NCBI GenBank assembly: GCA_017616015.1
Contig: JAFZYY010000029.1
Span: 66,101 to 130,100 of the forward strand
From: Alphaproteobacteria bacterium
GTDB taxonomy: Bacteria; Pseudomonadota; Alphaproteobacteria; CAAGCB01; CAG-977
Direction: 5' to 3'
Length of the DNA: 64,000 nt
Each line of letters opens with the position of its first letter. Position 1 is the stretch's first letter. Below are positions 46,992-55,367 of this stretch, in pieces. A program made the translations under genes and the position numbers. A model generated the notes under the pieces. That model did not search any database. It was not told the origin of the DNA and saw only the letters and a program-made list of their open reading frames with translations.

Positions 46992-48125
46992 TTATCGTAT
47001 TTTTTTGTCTTTCGCAGCATTTGGGACGCTGTGAAGCAGGCCGCCGCACATTGAATGGGGAACGCCCGTCGTCGTCGGGAAAGAAATGGGCAGGCCGAAT
47101 AAAGATCGGACAGCCAGAAAAGCGTAGCCCTGCGCTTCCAAAAAGTCGCCGTTCCAGTTGACTTCGCGCGCGACGTCAACCGGAACGTCTATTTTCTGAC
47201 GCAACATGCGCATCAACGTCGGATTGTTCGCACCGCCGCCGCAGACGATCCAGCGCTTGGCAGGAGCCGGCAGAAAATCCTTGGCTGCGGCCGCGGCGGC
47301 TTCCGCCGTAAAAGCGGTCAGCGTAGCGGCGCCGTCGGCAACGCTCTCGCCTTCCAGATTATCCATGATTCTTTGTGCGAATTCGTCGCGGTCTAAAGAC
47401 TTCGGAGGCGCCTTTTTGAAGTAAGGACGTTTCATCATTGTCGCGATGATTTTTTCGTTGACCGTACCGCCGGCTGCGATATTGCCGTCAAAGTCCATGT
47501 TCGTGCCGTGCTTTTTCATCATCCAGTCGTCGATCAGCGCGTTGCCGGGGCCCGTATCGAAAGCGATCAGTTCGCCGTTTTCACCGATCCAGGTCAGTTT
47601 TGCGACGCCGCCGATGTTTAAAACAACCAGCGGTTTTTCCAAATCGCGCGCCAAAGCCGCGTGATAAGACGCCATCATCGGGCCGCCCTGTCCGCCGTTC
47701 GCAATGTCGGAATTGCGAAAACGGTTGACGACGGGAATGTGCGTTTGTTCGGCCAGCAAATCGCCGTCGCCGATCTGAACGGAAAGCTGTTTTTCGGGTT
47801 TGTGAAAAACGGTATGCCCGTGAAAACCGATGACATCAACGTTTTCCGGCCTTAATCCGGCGGAATCCAATAATTCGGAAACGACTTCCGCATGGAAAAG
47901 AGTCATTTTGCGCTCGACGTCTTTAAGGTGCTGATCGTTTTCGTCAAGATTATGACCGCAAACCGAACGTAATTCGGCGCGCATATCCATGTCGTAAGGG
48001 CGGCTTAACGCCTTGCCGTATTCGAAAATATCCACGCCGTCCGTGACCAACAGCGCCGCGTCTACTCCGTCCATTGAAGTTCCGCTCATCAGTCCCAAAG
48101 CAGTCAACGGCTTGATGACTTCCAT
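46992..48125 (-). CDS. anmK: Anhydro-N-acetylmuramic acid kinase AnmK
   Basis: 377 residues from the ATG at 48125 (GAGGAAAG upstream). AnmK opens and phosphorylates 1,6-anhydroMurNAc from peptidoglycan turnover to MurNAc-6-phosphate. The start LGLMSGTSMDGVDAALL, the DVIGFHGHTVFHKP segment, GGVAKLTWI, and CGGGANNPTLM near the end are family signatures. With murU and amgK in the same window, the recycled MurNAc can be followed to UDP-MurNAc, needing only a MurNAc-6-phosphate phosphatase. Next to tyrS, as in many alphaproteobacteria. Confidence 0.95.
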   Translation of the reverse strand: MEVIKPLTALGLMSGTSMDGVDAALLVTDGVDIFEYGKALSRPYDMDMRAELRSVCGHNLDENDQHLKDVERKMTLFHAEVVSELLDSAGLRPENVDVIGFHGHTVFHKPEKQLSVQIGDGDLLAEQTHIPVVNRFRNSDIANGGQGGPMMASYHAALARDLEKPLVVLNIGGVAKLTWIGENGELIAFDTGPGNALIDDWMMKKHGTNMDFDGNIAAGGTVNEKIIATMMKRPYFKKAPPKSLDRDEFAQRIMDNLEGESVADGAATLTAFTAEAAAAAAKDFLPAPAKRWIVCGGGANNPTLMRMLRQKIDVPVDVAREVNWNGDFLEAQGYAFLAVRSLFGLPISFPTTTGVPHSMCGGLLHSVPNAAKDKKIR

Positions 48126-48217
48126 CTTTCCTCTTCTTTGCTGTTGAGTTTGTTTATCTTTACTGCTAAATATCATAGCCTGAATAGTTTAATAAAATCC
48201 AAACAGGACGGCTTTTG

Positions 48218-49462
48218 ATGACTCAGTTTAAATCGGAATTTTTACGTATTTTGACCGAACGCGGTTTCTTTAATCAATGCACGAACGAAGAAGGCTTTGA
48301 CGCCTATCTCTATGAATGTGAAAAAACGGGAACGCCTGCCGTCGGCTATCTGGGGTCCGATCCGACGGCCGACAGTCTGCACGTCGGGCATTTGTTCCCC
48401 GTCATGATGATGCGCTGGTTCCAAAAACTGGGCAATAAGCCGATCATGCTTGTCGGCGGCGCGACCGCCAGAATCGGCGATCCGTCCGGCAAAGACAAAC
48501 TGCGCCCCTTTATGTCGTCCGAAACAATCGCGCATAATATCGACGGACTGAAAGATTCTTATTCCCGTTTCATTCGCTTTGACGATACGCCGTCCGGCGC
48601 GATCATGGTCGATAACTATGATTGGTTCAAAGACATCAACTATCTGGAATTTCTGCGCGATGTCGGCACTTATTACTCTGTCAACCGCATGCTGACGATG
48701 GACAGCGTCAAAACGCGTCTGGAACGCGAACAGCAGATGTCTTTCCTTGAATTCAACTATCAGCTGTTGCAGGGATATGACTTCTGCCGCTTGTATGAAA
48801 AATACGGTTGCCGCGCGCAGATCTCCGGATCCGACCAGTGGGGCAACATCACCTCCGGCACGGAATTGGGGCGGCGCAAGTACGATGTCGAGCTGTTCGG
48901 CTTTACCTGTCCGATTTTAACGGACGCTTCGGGCAAAAAAATGGGCAAGTCCGAAGGCAACGCCGCCTGGGTCAACGAAAGCAAGCTGTCCTCTTATGAC
49001 TATTATCAGTATTTCCGCAATATCGGCGATACCGAAGTCGGTAAATGTCTGCGCATTTTCACCGAATTTCCGATGGACGAAGTCAGACGTCTGGAAGCGT
49101 TGAAAGACAAGGAAATCAACGAAGCCAAAAAGATTCTGGCATTCGAAGCGACAAAGCTTTGCCGCGGTGAGGAAGCCGCCAAAGCCGCCGCCGAAACCGC
49201 GCGCAAGACGTTTGAGGAAGGCGTCGGGGGCGGCGAACTGCCGACAATCGCTTTCGCCGGCGACATTGCTCTGACCGAAGCTTTGGTTCAACTGAAACTG
49301 ACGGCCAGCAAGGGCGAGGCTAAGCGCCTGATTGCGCAGAACGGCGTGAAAGTCAACGATGCGGTTGTGGCGGGCGACAACATCATTTTAACTGCCGCCG
49401 ATATGCAGAACGGACAAATCAAGCTGTCCGTCGGCAAGAAAAAACACGGGCTGATTAAGTAA
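48218..49462 (+). CDS. tyrS: Tyrosyl-tRNA synthetase
   Basis: 414 residues from the ATG at 48218. Class I synthetase with the HIGH-type motif DSLHVGHLFPVMMM, the tyrosine pocket QLLQGYDFCRLYEK, QISGSDQWGNITSG and the KMSKS-type loop ASGKKMGKSEGNA. A C-terminal S4-like domain (ASKGEAKRLIAQNGVKVND) binds tRNA. Divergent from anmK with about 92 bases between. Confidence 0.97.
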   Translation: MTQFKSEFLRILTERGFFNQCTNEEGFDAYLYECEKTGTPAVGYLGSDPTADSLHVGHLFPVMMMRWFQKLGNKPIMLVGGATARIGDPSGKDKLRPFMSSETIAHNIDGLKDSYSRFIRFDDTPSGAIMVDNYDWFKDINYLEFLRDVGTYYSVNRMLTMDSVKTRLEREQQMSFLEFNYQLLQGYDFCRLYEKYGCRAQISGSDQWGNITSGTELGRRKYDVELFGFTCPILTDASGKKMGKSEGNAAWVNESKLSSYDYYQYFRNIGDTEVGKCLRIFTEFPMDEVRRLEALKDKEINEAKKILAFEATKLCRGEEAAKAAAETARKTFEEGVGGGELPTIAFAGDIALTEALVQLKLTASKGEAKRLIAQNGVKVNDAVVAGDNIILTAADMQNGQIKLSVGKKKHGLIK

Positions 49463-49469
49463 GAAATTA

Positions 49470-49503
49470 AAAAAAAGCCTCCGTTTCGCGGAGGCTTTTT
49501 TCA
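49470..49503. terminator. Bidirectional terminator between tyrS and glgP
   Basis: AAAAAAGCCTCCG pairs with CGGAGGCTTTTTT around TTTCG, with U-tracts on both strands. It serves both convergent genes. Confidence 0.88.
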
Positions 49504-49519
49504 TATCTTATATAACGTC

Positions 49520-51988
49520 TTACAAAACAGGTTTGACGTCCCAAATGTCCTGAGCGTATTCGGAAATCGTGCGGTCGGAGGAGAACTTGCCCGAGCAGGC
49601 AACGTTCATGATCGCCTTTTTGCCCCAGGACGCTTTGTTCAGGAAGTCTTTCCCGACTTTTTCCTGAATGTCGATGTAGGATCCGATGTCCGCCAACAAC
49701 AGGTAATAGTCCGACGTCATGATGTTCTGGAAAATCGGTTTGAAGATTCCCGGTTCGTCCGGCGAGAACATGTTGGAAGACAACGCGTCCATGATCCGTT
49801 TGATGCGGGTGTCGGAATTATACAGATCCCACGGTTTGTGAGAACCTTCCGCATGGATTTTTTTGACTTCCGGCGTCGTCAGTCCGAACAGGTAGAAGTT
49901 TTCGTCGCCGACTTCTTCGCGGATTTCGACGTTTGCGCCGTCCAGCGTGCCGACCGTCAGCGCGCCGTTCAGCATGAATTTCATGTTGCCCGTGCCGGAC
50001 GCTTCAAAGCCTGCGGTCGAAATCTGTTCCGACACATCCGAAGCGGGGAACACGCGTTCTGCAATCGAAACTTTGTAGTCGGGGATAAAGACGACTTTCA
50101 TCTGGTCTTTGGCGCGCGGATCGTTGTTGATGACTTGCGACAGGTTGTTGAAAAGCTTAATCACCAGCTTCGCAAAGTCGTAAGAAGGAGCCGCTTTGCC
50201 GCCCAGAATAAAGGTGCGCGGCGAAGGCAGCGTCAATCCGTCTTCCGTAATCTGCAGATAGTTGTAAATGATATTCAGCGCGTTCAGCAACTGACGTTTG
50301 TATTCGTGCATGCGCTTGACCTGAACGTCAAACAAAGAATCCGTGTCGACGATATTGCCCGTCGTGTTCAAAATCAGCTTGGCCAGCTTTTCTTTGTTGG
50401 CTTTCTTGATCTGGAAGAACGAACGCACAAAATCGGAATCCTTTGCCAACGGAGCGATCTTTTTCAATTCGTCCAGATGAGAAATCCAATTCGTTCCGAT
50501 ACGTTCCGAAATCAGGGAAGCCAATTCGGGGTTGGCGCTCAGCAACCAGCGGCGCGGCGTGATGCCGTTCGTTTTGTTGTTAAAGCGCTTCGGCCACATT
50601 TCATAGAAGTCCGGCGCCAGATTCTTTTTGACCAAATCGGAGTGAATCGCCGCCACGCCGTTGATCGAATGAGAACCGACAATCGCCAGATTGCCCATGC
50701 GGACTTTCTTGACGTCGCCTTCTTCGATAATGGACATGCGGGTCAGTTTGCCCACATCGTCCGGATATTTTTCGGAAACTTTCTTCATCAGGTGATCGTT
50801 GATCTCGTAGATGATCGCCAGATGACGGGGCACAACCTTTTCCAACAAGGCAACGCTCCAGCGTTCCAACGCTTCCGGAAGCAACGTGTGGTTGGTGTAA
50901 CCCATCGTCTTTTCCGTGATCTCCCAGGCGGTGTCCCAATCCAGACCGTGAACGTCCATCAGAACGCGCATTAATTCGGGAATCGCCAAAGTCGGGTGCG
51001 TGTCGTTGAGTTGAATCGCGGCTTTTTTCGGGAAATCGCGCAGATCCGTGTTCGTTTCCAGGAAACGGCGCATGATGTCGCTGATTGCGCAGGAAACAAA
51101 GAAATACTGCTGCGTTAAGCGCAGTTCTTTGCCGGCATCGGCCGCGTCGGACGGATACAACACTTTGGAAATCGTTTCGGATTTGATTTTCTTTTCGACC
51201 GCTTTGATATAGCCGCCTTCGTTAAAGGTTTTAATATCCAGCTGATTGTCGGAGCGAGCCGAGAATAAACGCAGGTAGTTGACGGTCTTTCCGCCGAATC
51301 CGACGATCGGCATATCATAAGGAACGCCGACGATTGTTTCCGTATCCACCCAATGCGGGCGGCGTTCGCCGTTGACTTCTTCATAAACCAGACGGCCGTA
51401 AATGGGCACGCGGCAGGCACGGTCGGCGCGTTCAATCTGCCAGGGCGAAGAACGCTCCATCCATGAATCCGCCAATTCCTTTTGATAGCCGTTTTCAAAA
51501 GCCTGCTTGAACAGACCGAACTGGTAGTTCAAACCGTAGCCGTATCCCGGCAATCCCAAAGTCGCCATGGAATCGATAAAGCAGGCCGCCAGACGTCCCA
51601 AACCGCCGTTGCCCAACGCCGGATCGTATTCGCAGTCGATCACGTCGCGCAGGGGAATCGGGTTGTCCAGTTTGACCTGATCCAGCAGGTCGTGAATGCC
51701 TAAGTTGTCCAGGTTGTTTACCAGAAAACGTCCTAACAAATATTCCATTGACAGATAATAAACGCGTTTCGGGTTCGCGCGCGCGTATCTGTTGGCCGTT
51801 TCATACATGCGGTCGGAAGCAAGCTCGCGCACCGCCAAAGCCAAAGCCGTGAACAAGTCTTCTTTGGAAGCTTCGCAGACTTGCTTGCATAAAGAATATT
51901 TCATCAGACGTTCTATTTTTTCGGCAATCATTTCCGCCGTTATTTTAGGCAGTTCGGACGATTTGCACTCAGTCGTTTTCTTTGTCAC
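49520..51988 (-). CDS. glgP: Glycogen/starch phosphorylase
   Basis: 822 residues from a GTG start with AGGA 10 bases upstream. The enzyme releases glucose-1-phosphate from alpha-1,4-glucan using PLP. The signature EASGTGNMKFMLNGALTVG contains the PLP lysine. YYLSMEYLLGRFLVNN, DPALGNGGLGRLAACF and RMHEYKRQLLN are conserved across the family. It is the only glycogen gene in the window, so it is monocistronic. Storage-glucan use suits a fermentative lifestyle, but that is inference. Confidence 0.96.
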   Translation of the reverse strand: MTKKTTECKSSELPKITAEMIAEKIERLMKYSLCKQVCEASKEDLFTALALAVRELASDRMYETANRYARANPKRVYYLSMEYLLGRFLVNNLDNLGIHDLLDQVKLDNPIPLRDVIDCEYDPALGNGGLGRLAACFIDSMATLGLPGYGYGLNYQFGLFKQAFENGYQKELADSWMERSSPWQIERADRACRVPIYGRLVYEEVNGERRPHWVDTETIVGVPYDMPIVGFGGKTVNYLRLFSARSDNQLDIKTFNEGGYIKAVEKKIKSETISKVLYPSDAADAGKELRLTQQYFFVSCAISDIMRRFLETNTDLRDFPKKAAIQLNDTHPTLAIPELMRVLMDVHGLDWDTAWEITEKTMGYTNHTLLPEALERWSVALLEKVVPRHLAIIYEINDHLMKKVSEKYPDDVGKLTRMSIIEEGDVKKVRMGNLAIVGSHSINGVAAIHSDLVKKNLAPDFYEMWPKRFNNKTNGITPRRWLLSANPELASLISERIGTNWISHLDELKKIAPLAKDSDFVRSFFQIKKANKEKLAKLILNTTGNIVDTDSLFDVQVKRMHEYKRQLLNALNIIYNYLQITEDGLTLPSPRTFILGGKAAPSYDFAKLVIKLFNNLSQVINNDPRAKDQMKVVFIPDYKVSIAERVFPASDVSEQISTAGFEASGTGNMKFMLNGALTVGTLDGANVEIREEVGDENFYLFGLTTPEVKKIHAEGSHKPWDLYNSDTRIKRIMDALSSNMFSPDEPGIFKPIFQNIMTSDYYLLLADIGSYIDIQEKVGKDFLNKASWGKKAIMNVACSGKFSSDRTISEYAQDIWDVKPVL

Positions 51989-52145
51989 GTTACATAATCC
52001 TCATGTAGTGGTTTGTTTAATCGGTTGGGTACCATATTTATAAAGCAAGGTAAATAAAAAATGAAAATATCGGATTATTTTTTACCCGAAAGCAAAGATT
52101 GAAATCCGAAAAACGGACAAAATTAAGTTTTTTTCGAAAAATAGC

Positions 52146-52175
52146 TTGTTATTCTGTCTAAAAAGGTGGTATAAG
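52146..52175 (+). promoter_or_regulatory. Promoter with extended -10 upstream of the 6S-like RNA
   Basis: TTGTTA (52146-52151), an 18-base spacer, then TATAAG (52170-52175) preceded by TGG, the same extended -10 form as at dnaN. The predicted start falls at about 52182. Confidence 0.5.
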
Positions 52176-52179
52176 CGCA

Positions 52180-52333
52180 AAAGCGGGTTTAATGCGACAG
52201 ACTGTTCTTCGGTTTGCAAAAAAATCAAAAGTCGGTGAGGCGGTAAAAAAATACTTTTGGTTTTTGCAAGTCGGTTTTACAGTTGCGCTGACGGAATTAA
52301 CCTTGCGCGGAACGGTCAGGGGCTGTTTTTTTA
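52180..52333 (+). ncRNA. Rod-shaped RNA candidate resembling 6S RNA
   Basis: The whole segment folds back on itself. The closing stem pairs GCG-GGTTTAAT (52183-52193) with ATTAACC-CGC (52296-52308), then CGACAG (52195-52200) with CTGACG (52288-52293). ACTGT pairs with ACAGT, leaving an 8+8 base central bubble (52206-52213 and 52271-52278). The apical stem pairs TTGCAAAAA (52214-52222) with TTTTTGCAA (52261-52269) and CAAAAGT with ACTTTTG, around a 20-base loop. A closing stem, central open bubble and apical stem are the hallmarks of 6S RNA, which binds RNAP-sigma70. A T7 run follows at 52325-52332. Confidence 0.4.
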
Positions 52334-52391
52334 GAATAAAAAAGGCTTTTGGCGTTTCAGGAAGATGAAGTCAAATAACCAGAGGTTTGTG

Positions 52392-52730
52392 ATGGCTGAA
52401 AGACAAGTGGGTCCGGAACAAGAGGGATTTTATGATATTCTGCAGAACGGTGCGGGAGATTTGCTGATTTCGATTCGGGCTCGGGAAGGCGAACCGGATC
52501 ACCCTCAAATCGTGTATGACGGCGGAAAGCACGCGTTGCTTTACCGGCAGCAGGGTTTTTCCATTACGTTGGATTTTATTCATCCGGACGCGCGCGGACC
52601 GTTGTCAAAAGCGGAATCCGTTTTAATCGTTGAGTTTGAAGGCGGCGAATTAATCCGCGAATACGAAGTTCCCGTGCGTTTCGTAAAAAAATTGCCGCTG
52701 TCTCCCGAAAATCTGCCGGCTCTGCCTTAG
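52392..52730 (+). CDS. Small conserved-looking protein of unknown function
   Basis: 112 residues from the ATG at 52392, which has AGAGG 7 bases upstream; an in-frame ATG at 52365 lacks room for a ribosome site. No signal peptide or membrane segment. The sequence is beta-rich: GAGDLLISIRAREGEPDHPQ, YDGGKHALLYRQQGFSIT, and SVLIVEFEGGELIREYEVPV. It is the nearest gene upstream of the nuo cluster, but there is no evidence that it belongs to that complex. Confidence 0.65.
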   Translation: MAERQVGPEQEGFYDILQNGAGDLLISIRAREGEPDHPQIVYDGGKHALLYRQQGFSITLDFIHPDARGPLSKAESVLIVEFEGGELIREYEVPVRFVKKLPLSPENLPALP

Positions 52731-52797
52731 TTTTTTCAGTCGGTTTTTTTCCCTATATTCGTTGATTTAAAAACGTGTTTGAGGTAAACCATATCCT

Positions 52798-53175
52798 ATG
52801 GAAAACATTACGCACGTTTATTTTTATTTGTTTATCTTTTTTTTGGCGGCCTTTTTGCTGACGGCAGGAATGGTTAAATTCGCCGCGTTTTTAAGCCGGA
52901 AACTGTTTGACCGTTGCGAAAAACAGACCGAGAATGACGGATACGCGGGCGGGTTTTATATTCTTTCTCCCGTGACGGTTCGCTTTCCCGTTCGATTTGC
53001 TTTCATTGCGTTGTTGTTGGTTTTATTTAACGCGGAATTGTTGCTGTTATTGCCGTGGGCGATGTCTCTTCGTTTGTCTTCGGGCGAAGGAATGGCGACG
53101 GCAATGTTGGTGATTTTATCCTGGGGACTTGGTTATTTTTACGAATATAAAAAGGGGGCGTTGGAATGGAAGTAA
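52798..53175 (+). CDS. nuoA: Complex I subunit NuoA (divergent)
   Basis: 125 residues, three membrane helices as in NuoA/ND3. It carries VRFAFIALLLVLFNAELLLLLPWA in the second helix; the matching E. coli motif is FDVE (D79, E81), so the Asp is Asn here (N78) while the Glu stays (E80). The YECG-type loop with its conserved Cys is replaced by NDGYAGGF. First gene of the nuo cluster; overlaps nuoB by 10 bases. Confidence 0.82.
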   Translation: MENITHVYFYLFIFFLAAFLLTAGMVKFAAFLSRKLFDRCEKQTENDGYAGGFYILSPVTVRFPVRFAFIALLLVLFNAELLLLLPWAMSLRLSSGEGMATAMLVILSWGLGYFYEYKKGALEWK

Positions 53176-53630
53176 CCCCCGAACGTTGGCAGGATCAAAT
53201 GCACCGGCAGGGCTTTGCGATAACAGCGCTTCAAACTTTTATCGCGTGGGCGCAGGGGTGTGCCGTTTCCGCTTTGCCGGTTTCGACCGGGTGTTGTTGC
53301 TGTTTTTCTCAGCTACGTCAGGCCGGAGCCGAACCTGTTTTTAATCCGCATCACGCGGACGTGCTTGTGGTCGGCGGTTTTTTGAGCAACAAAGCGGCTT
53401 TTGCCGTGCGGCGGATTTATGATCAGATGCCTTGTCCGAAATACGTAATTGCTTTGGGCAGTTGTGCGGCAAGCGGCGGTTTGTTTGCCAATTCGTACGC
53501 CGTCGCCGACGTTAAGGATATTTTGCCCGTTGATGTCTTTATTCCGGGGTGTCCTCCCGACGCCAAAGCCGTTTCGGAGGGAATGAAAGCACTGCGCCGC
53601 GCAATACGAACAAAAGCCAGGGAGAAATAA
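53166..53630 (+). CDS. nuoB: Complex I subunit NuoB (N2 Fe-S cluster)
   Basis: 154 residues. Holds the terminal 4Fe-4S cluster N2. All four cluster ligands can be placed: the tandem Cys in STGCCCCFSQ, the Cys of ALGSCAASGG and the Cys of IPGCPPDA. The segment RRIYDQMPCPKYVI matches the family. The Glu that follows the double Cys in other NuoB proteins (CCAVEM) is not conserved, and the N-terminus is shorter than usual. Confidence 0.9.
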   Translation: MEVTPERWQDQMHRQGFAITALQTFIAWAQGCAVSALPVSTGCCCCFSQLRQAGAEPVFNPHHADVLVVGGFLSNKAAFAVRRIYDQMPCPKYVIALGSCAASGGLFANSYAVADVKDILPVDVFIPGCPPDAKAVSEGMKALRRAIRTKAREK

Positions 53631-53631
53631 C

Positions 53632-54210
53632 ATGCCGGCTTTCGTTTATAAAACGCAGGAGGAATACGGGCAGTTTATACGACTGCATTTCGCCAGACAG
53701 GATATACCGGAACAAACGATTGTTTCAGGGATTCTGACGCTGAAGGTTCTGAGGGCGGCATTGCCCCGGGTAATGCAGTTTTTACGCGATGATCCCGTTT
53801 GCCGGTTTACGCAGCTGACGGATATGACGTGTGTGCATTATCCCGATCAACAGGATTGTTTTTGCCTGATTTATCATTTGCTCAGTCCGATGTTGGGACG
53901 GCGGTTAAGGATAAAGCTGACCACACAGGAAGACGTGCCCGTTTCTTCCGTGACGGCGATTTTCGCAAATGCGGACTGGTATGAACGCGAAATACGCGAA
54001 ATGTTCGGCGTTTCTTTTGAAGGGCATCCGGATCTCAGACGGCTTCTGACGTATGAAGAAACGGCTTTTTTCCCTTTGCGCCGGACGTATCCTGTCCAGG
54101 GAAGCAAACGACTGATATACGATGAGGCAACGGGGCAGTGCGTTTATGTTCCGCGTTTGTCGGAGGAAAATCGTCCCTCCGGCGTTAAATTGGAGCCGGA
54201 AAAGCCATGA
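53632..54210 (+). CDS. nuoC: Complex I subunit NuoC
   Basis: 192 residues of the 30-kDa subunit family. The conserved RFTQLTDMTCVHYPDQ region and the signature DWYEREIREMFGVSFEGHPD are clear, followed by LRRLLTYE. It forms the peripheral arm with NuoD. The start lies 1 base after the nuoB stop and the end overlaps nuoD by 4 bases. Confidence 0.92.
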   Translation: MPAFVYKTQEEYGQFIRLHFARQDIPEQTIVSGILTLKVLRAALPRVMQFLRDDPVCRFTQLTDMTCVHYPDQQDCFCLIYHLLSPMLGRRLRIKLTTQEDVPVSSVTAIFANADWYEREIREMFGVSFEGHPDLRRLLTYEETAFFPLRRTYPVQGSKRLIYDEATGQCVYVPRLSEENRPSGVKLEPEKP

Positions 54211-55367
54211 CGATGTTTGAAGACAGCTATTTTATCAATATAGCTCCGATGCCGGCCGCCGGAATGGGAATGTGCCGGTTTGTCGGACGTTTGGACGGGG
54301 AAACCGTTCAGCAGGTTGACGCTCATATCGGTTTTTCTCATCGGGGAATTGAAAAGTGCATGGAAAGCGTGACCCCGCTTCAGGGGCTTGTTTATGTCGA
54401 AAAACTGAATCGTTCGGCGCCGTTTTCCTGTACGCACGCGTTTGTTTTGGCTGTGGAAAAGCTGTTGGGAGTGAGTGTCCCGGAACGGGCTTCTCATATC
54501 CGCGTGATATTGGCTGAAACAGGGCGCATTTTATCGCATTTGCGGGCAACGGCCAATTTGGCGGCGGAAACGGGAACAAACAGCGTTTATCCTTTGACGA
54601 ACAAAATGGCGGAGCGCATTTATGCTCTGTTGGACGAAATATGCGGCGCCGATCCGTTTTGCACCTTTATTCGTCCCGGCGGCGTAAAAAAAGATTTGGC
54701 GCCCCGAACGGAAGAAATTCTTTCCGCGTGGCTGTCAAAAGAGTTGTTGCCGGTGATGAGGGAAATCGAAGATCTGCTGACGGAAAACAGAATATTCAAA
54801 TCCCGGACGGTCGATATCGGAAAAATCGACGCGCCGCTGGCGGAAGCGTTGGGCTTTTCCGGAGTGAACCTGAGGGCTTGCGGCGCAAAATGGGATTTGA
54901 GAACGGCCGAACCGTATGAGGTTTATGGAAATCTTTCTTTTGAGGCGCCGATCAGAACCGAAGGGGATTGTTATTCCCGATATTTATTGCGGATATTTGA
55001 AATCTATCAGTCGATGCAGATTATTCGCGAAGCTCTGGAAAAAATGCCGCAGGGAGAAGTGATTCTGCCGGATTTTGAAATAAAGGAAACCGAAACTTTA
55101 ACGCTGTTGAGCCGTCATTTCGAACTGTACGAAAAAGGAATCTCTTTGCCGGCGGGAGAAGTTTATGCCGCCGTGGAATCTCCGTTAGGCGAATTCGGCG
55201 TATTTTTGATTTCCGACGGCAGCGCGCGTCCGTATCGTTGCCATTTCCGATCAGCGGGCTTTCCCGTTATGCAGGCGCTGGACGCTTTAACGGCACAGTG
55301 CGATTTGGCTGATGTACGCGTGATCGCGGCTTCGTTAAACCTGATTACGACGGAGATAGATCGATGA
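54207..55367 (+). CDS. nuoD: Complex I subunit NuoD with a remodelled quinone site
   Basis: 386 residues of the 49-kDa subunit family (HIGFSHRGIEKCME, LAVEKLLGVSVPERA, FIRPGGVKKDL, WDLRTAEPYEVYGNLSFEAP, GEFGVFLISDG). The two quinone-headgroup residues known from Thermus Nqo4, His38 and Tyr87, align with Met20 and Arg69 (a constant offset of 18). The GPQHPxxHG loop is APMPAAGMG. There is no CxxC pair, so this is not a NiFe hydrogenase subunit. The N-terminus is short. It is a true complex I relative that probably cannot bind ubiquinone in the usual way. Confidence 0.88.
   Translation: MTMFEDSYFINIAPMPAAGMGMCRFVGRLDGETVQQVDAHIGFSHRGIEKCMESVTPLQGLVYVEKLNRSAPFSCTHAFVLAVEKLLGVSVPERASHIRVILAETGRILSHLRATANLAAETGTNSVYPLTNKMAERIYALLDEICGADPFCTFIRPGGVKKDLAPRTEEILSAWLSKELLPVMREIEDLLTENRIFKSRTVDIGKIDAPLAEALGFSGVNLRACGAKWDLRTAEPYEVYGNLSFEAPIRTEGDCYSRYLLRIFEIYQSMQIIREALEKMPQGEVILPDFEIKETETLTLLSRHFELYEKGISLPAGEVYAAVESPLGEFGVFLISDGSARPYRCHFRSAGFPVMQALDALTAQCDLADVRVIAASLNLITTEIDR

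Larger units (their letters stand above)
51989..52391. other. 403-base intergenic region with a promoter and a structured RNA
   Basis: The left part (to about 52140) is AT-rich and holds the glgP leader, including a GGTACC palindrome. From 52146 there is a promoter-like pair, then the rod-shaped RNA candidate (52180-52333) and a short spacer before the next gene. No protein gene is supported here. Confidence 0.6.

Noticed and set aside
49838-50974. 378-codon plus-strand frame inside glgP
   Set aside because: It is the shadow of glgP, which carries all phosphorylase motifs on the other strand.
54207-55367. Reading the 52-64 kb cluster as a group 4 NiFe hydrogenase
   Set aside because: The large subunit (NuoD) lacks both CxxC pairs that bind Ni-Fe, and NuoG, J, K and a full L-M-N set are present. 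It is a complex I derivative.
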